Origin: Saccoglossus kowalevskii
Taxonomy: Eukaryota; Hemichordata; Enteropneusta; Harrimaniidae
DNA length: 14,018 nucleotides
Direction: 5' to 3'
NCBI RefSeq assembly: GCF_000003605.2
Contig: NW_003145828.1
Location: 2,303-16,320 of the forward strand
This document shows, one piece after another, positions 9,626-14,018 of this stretch. A program made the translations under genes and the position numbers. Within the stretch, counting starts at the first letter, position 1, and every line of letters starts with the position of its first letter. The notes beneath the pieces are model-generated. The model had not been told where the DNA came from, searched no databases, and saw only the letters and a list, made by a program, of their open reading frames with translations.

Positions 9626-10220
9626 TCAATAAAATAACAAATTGAAGTCACACGTGTCATTACATGGCTGCTGAAAGAAAGAGAGGAATGCAAATAAAAA
9701 CTCTGGTTCATGGGTGTGACAACCTCTTGCAGTAACACATAACAAATCTTCGTCTAATGGATTAATGGTCTCCGAAGTGAATACCATAGTGCTGCCACTG
9801 CTAATGCCAAACAGGATGTGTTGCTTGACGTTGACATACATGAATCATTCACCAGAGCGTATGCATATCAGGTTTCCAGCTTGTCAGAATTACCCATATT
9901 CTTCAAGATCCGTTTGTAATGATAGCTAGGTTATCAGAAGAAGAGCTTGCCAGCTCCCAAGACCACTAATAAAGGATCTTCAGCAAGAGATGCGGCTCGC
10001 ACTGTAAACAACATGGTGTTGACGGCAGATCTGATACTCCCCACTGTGACAGACACGTTATATATAATTGAGGGGAGCTTGTATGCATGTTGTAACCCAG
10101 TAGTGACCACGGGAGGCGCAACAATGCTAATGGCCCAAAGCGCTTGTGGCAAACACCAGTCGCTTAGTATTAAATAATGTGGCAAATAAGTTGATGGACA
10201 ATTCTTGCTAGAAGTCAAAT
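9626..10220. other. Less AT-rich stretch open on both strands, unassigned
   Basis: Three frames lie here: minus 9626-9841, minus 9934-10218 and plus 9947-10177. Plus and minus frames overlap between 9947 and 10177, so at most one is real there. The plus frame carries LPAPKTTNKGSSARDAART near its start and continues past its stop with further protein-like stretches (DWDEIYPSMLSMPEPDCC near 10220) broken by several stops, as in a decayed coding relic. The minus frame is hydrophobic. No domain is recognised on either strand. A transposable-element or retrocopied exon origin is the most likely explanation, by inference only. Confidence 0.3.
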
Positions 10221-10737
10221 AGGACTGGGATGAGATCTATCCCTCTATGCTGTCGATGCCTGAACCCGATTGTTGTGTTGAGTTCACCAGGTAGAACTAT
10301 TAAAAAGGCAATGATAAAGTCGCAAACAACCACAGTGTTGTCAAACCACTATAGCGCTGTTCATACCACAAAACATAACTTATGTACAAGTGAACATAAC
10401 ACAAGCACATATACAATAATCCTGGTAAATCATAGACCTCGTTGGTAAGTTCCTACTCGCGAAATCCTCCCCACTTAGGATCAGTTAAAACGGAGGGTGA
10501 CAAGCTCACTGGTTATAGAACTAGGTGTGGCACAACGCACTACTCAAAACGTCGCGTTCACTCTGACTATGGTGGGCGCGGTAGCAAAAACAAGCGTCTA
10601 TGCATGAATACATTGGGGTGAATGGGAAAACTCATACTGTTTTTATTTTTCCGAAACCAAATCTGTATCTTTACATCGAACCTCAGGCCGAACATGACCG
10701 GTCGTATGCCAGGCAGACGTATGGCGATAGTCAGCTA
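10221..10737. other. No supported gene
   Basis: Plus-strand frames at 10230-10448 and 10600-10821 are short and unrecognised. The stretch near 10450-10600 is moderately GC-rich without an open frame of note. Unit 2 similarity begins at about 10738. Confidence 0.4.
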
Positions 10738-11362
10738 CCGCAAGCCATGATCATATATTGTTATCCAGATATCCAGATACATTTACTAATTCAAAAAAGG
10801 TTTTCAAAAATCGTAATCTAAACCTGTCATTTGCATAAAACGTCTTGTCCATCCATTCAACCTCCGACAAATACCATTTTAAATTACACCAGTGCACCCA
10901 CCCTTCCCCCGATGAATATCTCTGCGTTTCCCGGCGACGTCTCTAACTCTAAATCTGACTTCCTAGTTGTTTGTATTTTGAATTACGAGTGGCCAGAAAT
11001 ATGTATGATACTTCGCCACTATCACTGTGAGTGTTATATTGAACTTATCGGGAAGTGCGTGGCGGATGCCGCAGCAGGCCAAACGTTTTTTTTAGAAACA
11101 TCACTTATTTGTTGGTCTCCAGGAGGTTCATGTATCGCTCTCGGATTCGATTGTGCTGTGTCTGTTCATTTTGATTTCCCGGAAATGTAAATTTGCTAAA
11201 TCTTGTGTTACAAGTATTGAAATTTTCTTATTGATTTTATATTTTCTTCTGTTATATCGGATTAACAATAAAAGAAATAATTCGTGCTATTCTTATCTCA
11301 TCTAGTTCCCCTATGTTCGTAGAGAGATGTTTTTGCACCCTCGATAAGTGTGATCAACTCTA

Positions 11363-11368
11363 AATAAA
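11363..11368 (+). terminator. Plus-strand polyadenylation signal AATAAA, unit 2
   Basis: The counterpart of the plus-strand AATAAA at 4971-4976. It lies 175 bp past the end of the longest plus-strand open frame of this region (10831-11190) and only 35 bp from the opposing signal of the Cys-rich gene. Confidence 0.35.
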
Positions 11369-11402
11369 CCATGTGAACTGACGGTTATTGATTTTCATTT
11401 CC

Positions 11403-11408
11403 TTTATT
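11403..11408 (-). terminator. Polyadenylation signal AATAAA of the intact gene
   Basis: The minus strand reads GAAAAATAAAGG 79 bp beyond the stop codon at 11487-11489. This predicts cleavage near 11380-11390 and a short 3' UTR of about 100 nt. Confidence 0.6.
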
Positions 11409-11486
11409 TTTCAATCAATGTGACTACATAAATACATACATTGTAGATACACAATTAGAGAAAGGACGTGCACGCTGTCGTCAGAT

Positions 11487-12680
11487 TTAGACTCCTGCAG
11501 AAAAATAAAAAAATCTATTTAGACACAGCGTGGATTATGGGTTTCATTGTGTTGATTATATATAATTAAACAGTTCCAGAACATAGCACAAACATGTTAA
11601 TTTGCGCTTGATTTAACGAATATTCTCCACCCACACTCAGATGAGGAGTAGTGGGTGATGTTTCGAGACCACATAACTAAATATTGTTGAGAAACAAAAA
11701 CAAAACTGTCACATTTGTGCGTTAATATTGCAAGATATAATTCTCAAGCTTCAGAATGAATATTACTCACTTGGCACACAGCACATTGTATCCTGCCCAC
11801 AGTTCTCGTTACATTCAGGATCATGGGATTCCATCTCGTAGTGGCCACAACCGTAATTTACAGGCTTACAACTTCCCATGCATTCGTCGGTGCACTTATT
11901 AGGAATATGACTGTCATCTTCACCTTTTATGATAAATATTAACTTGCATTATCTTCATAAATTAATATAGGTAACTTGTATTACAATAGCTACATAGTCG
12001 ATAATAATATCCAGATTTGTCATAAAATAAATACAAAGAAATAAACGATCCCGAGTATTCAACGTATTGAACAGCTGCTCTCTAATTTTGGTTGAAATAT
12101 GTTCATGTCGGTTTTGATATGCTTTGTCTGAGGTTTAGATGTTGGTAAATATGTCTTTTCGTGACAAGTGCAGATTTGTTTTCCCTAGATTCCATATTAT
12201 ATTACTAGTTAGCATAGAAATACTATCACATCACTCATTTTACGTACGGTTCAATGGGAATTAATCGTTTTCTAATCCAGGAACTATGCTAGTATACCAA
12301 GCTGAAAACGAAGTATTTAAATTAAACGGTACTTACTACAACAAACAAGTCCCTTTGGACAATGACAATCTTTCACTGACTCGTAGTCTTGACATTCCCT
12401 GGCGCAGTGTCCATAACATGCCTCGCAAGGTAACTGGGCATTGGGAAATGGCTACAAGTATAATTAACATACAGTTAGTTCAGTCATTATAATAACAATT
12501 CCAAATACTGAATCCTGCTTAGATTTTGGTATTTGTAATTGAATGTTTTTGTTTTTGAGAAATAGTCAGAAATGTTCAGATATTTCTAAATCATTAAATA
12601 ATATATCTTACCCCTTGTTTCGCCAGACATGTCAGATACAACGCTAATAACCCAGCAAGATTGAAATACAGTTTGAACAT
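11487..12680 (-). CDS. Secreted protein with two eight-cysteine domains (intact copy, 114 aa)
   Basis: Four exons: 12612-12680, 12337-12451, 11771-11923 and 11487-11494 (345 nt with stop), with introns of 160, 413 and 276 bp. Donors are GGG|GTAAGA, A|GTAAGT and A|GTGAGT; acceptors are TTGTAG, AAAAG and a fine pyrimidine-rich TTTTTCTGCAG. Residues 1-22 form a signal peptide (MFKLYFN, then a Leu-rich core, then CLAKQ); the ATG is the only one downstream of the predicted start site. Domain 1 (exon 2) has cysteines at 32, 35, 39, 43, 52, 54, 60 and 61; domain 2 (exon 3) at 72, 76, 80, 87, 99, 103, 109 and 110. Both follow C-x2/3-C-x3-C-x3/6-C-x8/11-C-x1/3-C-x5-CC, so they look like an internal duplication. 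Exon 4 adds the second and third bases of an Arg codon, then Val and the stop. The mature protein is small, disulfide-rich and acidic in domain 2 (about 11 Asp/Glu against 2 Lys). The family is not recognised; antimicrobial, toxin-like or mucus peptide are possibilities by analogy only. Confidence 0.78.
11771..11923 (-). other. Exon 3 of the intact gene: second eight-cysteine domain
   Basis: A phase 1-1 (symmetrical) exon of 153 bp, which can be skipped, lost or duplicated without breaking the frame. It has a short acidic lead (EDDSHIPNK) two codons longer than in copy 1, then the eight-cysteine module ending CCVP. The donor A|GTGAGTAA itself reads Ser-Glu-stop in frame, so a transcript retaining intron 3 would still encode a complete protein ending PSE instead of PRV. 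Confidence 0.78.
12337..12451 (-). other. Exon 2 of the intact gene: first eight-cysteine domain
   Basis: A 115-bp exon, entered in phase 0 and left in phase 1, that encodes PFPNAQLP followed by the eight-cysteine module closing in VCC. Bases 12387-12438, which hold the first four cysteines, are the 52 bp missing from copy 1. The long plus-strand frame over this exon (12286-12492) is a shadow. Confidence 0.75.
12612..12680 (-). other. Exon 1 of the intact gene: signal peptide
   Basis: A 69-bp coding exon giving 23 residues: one Lys near the start, a core of Leu, Ala, Phe and Tyr with one Cys, then Ala-Lys-Gln-Gly. Cleavage near Ala20 or shortly after is likely. The 5' UTR is predicted to be about 40 nt. 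Confidence 0.75.
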
Positions 12681-12718
12681 AGCTGCGATATCATATGAAC
12701 AACCGCTGGCAGTGGGCA

Positions 12719-12757
12719 CTCTGAACAACAATATTAAACGGTAGTCGCTTAAATATA
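12719..12757 (-). promoter_or_regulatory. Core promoter of the intact gene
   Basis: Homologous to the promoter of copy 1. A TATA-like TATATTTA lies at 12757-12750 on the minus strand, and a TTCAGAGT initiator-like motif has its A at about 12722. The intervening GCGACTACCGTT is shared with copy 1. The box is a weaker match than TATATAAA in the broken copy. Confidence 0.5.
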
Positions 12758-13583
12758 TTTAGTATAAAGCAATTCAAGTGAATAATTGATTAATTTAACA
12801 AACGGCAATTATACCGGTATAGCACCATCCGGTCGGAAATATGTTTGTAACAAATCTATAAATTAAACATAAAATAAATAATACAAAGTTTCAGTGAATT
12901 CAGGGGGGCATTTGTCATCAAAAAAACTGTTTTGCATCCCTTCGGTGTGACGTTTGTGTACGTTTTTACGTATCAATGCACGTGTCCGCATCTTTCTGGC
13001 GATTTGAGAAGAATATTGCGTTACGAATGTAGTCTTTAACTTTGTCAATTACAATAGAAACAATCTAAATAATGTAAAGTGCAAGGGTAGAGGAAACATG
13101 CCCATGGAATTGTAATTATTCTAATTTCATTATGTACATTTGCTTTCATATTACTAAACCGAACAAAAATCGTTTAAATTAGGTTGTCATACCATGTGAA
13201 CCCTTATTTGCGAAACGTACGTCTAGACTAAAATGCAAGCGGGTTGAAAGTACAGGTCCTGTTCTTCTGTTACCCGGTAGTGATGCACCCGGAATTAACT
13301 CTATATTACCGGGTACCGTGGTTAGTGATAAGGGTGGTTACCATCACATTTCCACAGTAGCGTTTTTACTATCATGTTTTGAGCTGATATTTCATACAAT
13401 AACATGTTCGTTATAATAATGATACAACTCTGCAAATTACAAAAAATCACATAATGCCACGCAAATGGTTCATGCACAGAGCGTTTATTGGACTAAACAG
13501 GCTATTGTATTGGCACTGTCTTGGCGACGTGATACTAAATTGAGAGAACTATTGTCCACGTGGTGATACAGGAATTTTGCTCT
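12758..13583. other. Upstream region of the intact gene; no further gene seen
   Basis: The proximal part to about 13205 aligns with unit 1; beyond that it is unique. It contains a 9-bp inverted repeat (TACCCGGTA near 13270 and TACCGGGTA near 13309). The short minus-strand frame at 12863-13048 has no recognisable content. Confidence 0.4.
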
Positions 13584-13738
13584 TATAAAGCGCTGTTGCA
13601 TCCAGTGTGATTACATTTTAGTCCAGTTAAGAGATTATCTTACAGCCAGCAAACACTACGCAGATTTTGTCTGCAACTTGTATGCAGCAAAGTGTTGTGG
13701 ACATTGTTGTGCATACGCTATGCAGCACGTCTGTAAGG
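13584..13738 (+). other. TATA-containing stretch with a Cys-rich open frame, speculative first or internal exon
   Basis: TATAAA at 13584-13589 is followed at about +30 by CATTTTAG and TCCAGTT. From there one frame is open on the plus strand to beyond 13738. It includes DYLTASKHYADFVCNLY followed by AAKCCGHCC, then a possible donor at GTC T|GTAAGG (about 13731). An alternative ATG at 13682 opens a second frame in which the same donor is in phase 0. The spacing does not match the eight-cysteine domain of the main gene. The segment is unique to unit 2 and ends just where unit similarity resumes. It may be chance. Confidence 0.2.
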
Positions 13739-14018
13739 TTAAAACGTTCATGAATTATTCAAATTAGCTCAATAGAACCTTTCCCAAACGACCAAGATTG
13801 TGAAAATTAAATTGCACTCACAAACGTCAGCAAAATATCACTTATGTTACACACGCATTGCATTTATGTGTATCTATTGAGCCAGAAGAATGTATAAACG
13901 GATGACAAACGTGTTTTCCATGCTACTGTAGTATATGAAAGAATCATTTGGAAAAAAAACTTTAAAAAAAACATTCCCAAATGCAGACAGAAACAACATT
14001 TTATGGACATTTTTAGGA

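Larger units (their letters stand above)
10738..13945. repeat. Tandem duplication unit 2 (carries the intact gene copy)
   Basis: This is the partner of 4355-7955, in direct orientation. The gene body, introns, promoter, convergent flank (10815-11362) and distal block (13738-13945) all align. Similarity fades close to the window end, so the true right boundary may lie just inside or beyond it. The segment at about 13210-13737 is unique to this unit. Direct orientation and matching order point to unequal crossing-over or segmental duplication rather than transposition. Confidence 0.85.

Noticed and set aside
12286-12492. Plus-strand 68-codon frame as a gene
   Set aside because: It is the antisense shadow of exon 2 and its splice sites; the minus strand carries the cysteine pattern, signal peptide and splice consensus.
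1-14018. CRISPR array, bacterial operon, tRNA or rRNA genes
   Set aside because: No regularly spaced repeats, ribosome-binding-site-led gene clusters or recognisable tRNA A/B boxes and cloverleaf were seen; intron structure points to an animal genome.

Overview
This is an AT-rich eukaryotic, almost certainly animal, genomic window. There are no bacterial-style packed reading frames. The only convincing gene is split by short GT-AG introns, has TATA-type promoters and AATAAA/ATTAAA polyadenylation signals, and sits among decayed retrotransposon pieces and simple repeats. The style (small secreted cysteine-rich peptide genes in tandem copies, low GC, non-LTR debris) would fit a marine invertebrate such as a bivalve mollusc, but that is a guess; nothing here fixes the species.

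The central structure is a tandem duplication. Unit 1 runs from about 4355 to 7955 and unit 2 from about 10738 to about 13945, near the window end, with an offset of about 6.4 kb. Each unit carries, on the minus strand, a four-exon gene for a small secreted protein. Exon 1 encodes a signal peptide. Exons 2 and 3 each encode one eight-cysteine domain ending in an adjacent Cys-Cys pair. Exon 4 supplies two residues and the stop. Unit 2 holds an intact 114-residue version with 16 cysteines after the signal peptide (exons 12612-12680, 12337-12451, 11771-11923, 11487-11494). In unit 1 the promoter, exon 1, exon 3, exon 4 and splice sites survive, but exon 2 has lost 52 bp. That removes four cysteines and shifts the frame, and a further cysteine has become Phe. 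Unit 1 is therefore a pseudogene for the two-domain product, although a one-domain transcript remains possible.

Layout. 1-4354: mostly unassigned AT-rich sequence, with a decayed reverse-transcriptase fragment (746-1024, minus), a small inverted repeat near 2300, an (AAT)n microsatellite near 3760 and an AGACCG repeat near 4030. 4355-7955: unit 1, including a segment absent from unit 2 that holds a CpG-decayed LINE ORF1-like fragment (about 7174-7449). 7956-10737: spacer, with a weak candidate exon (9144-9401) and a less AT-rich stretch open on both strands (9626-10220). 10738-13945: unit 2. Upstream of its gene lies a unique segment with a TATA-containing, Cys-rich open frame (about 13584-13738, plus).

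What can be said about function is limited. The intact gene encodes a secreted, disulfide-rich, acidic two-domain peptide of unrecognised family. All eight cysteines of domain 2 match between the copies while 12 of 41 residues from the first cysteine onward differ, and a sample of intron 2 is at least as conserved as that exon. This is the pattern of rapidly diversifying secreted defence, toxin or mucus peptides.
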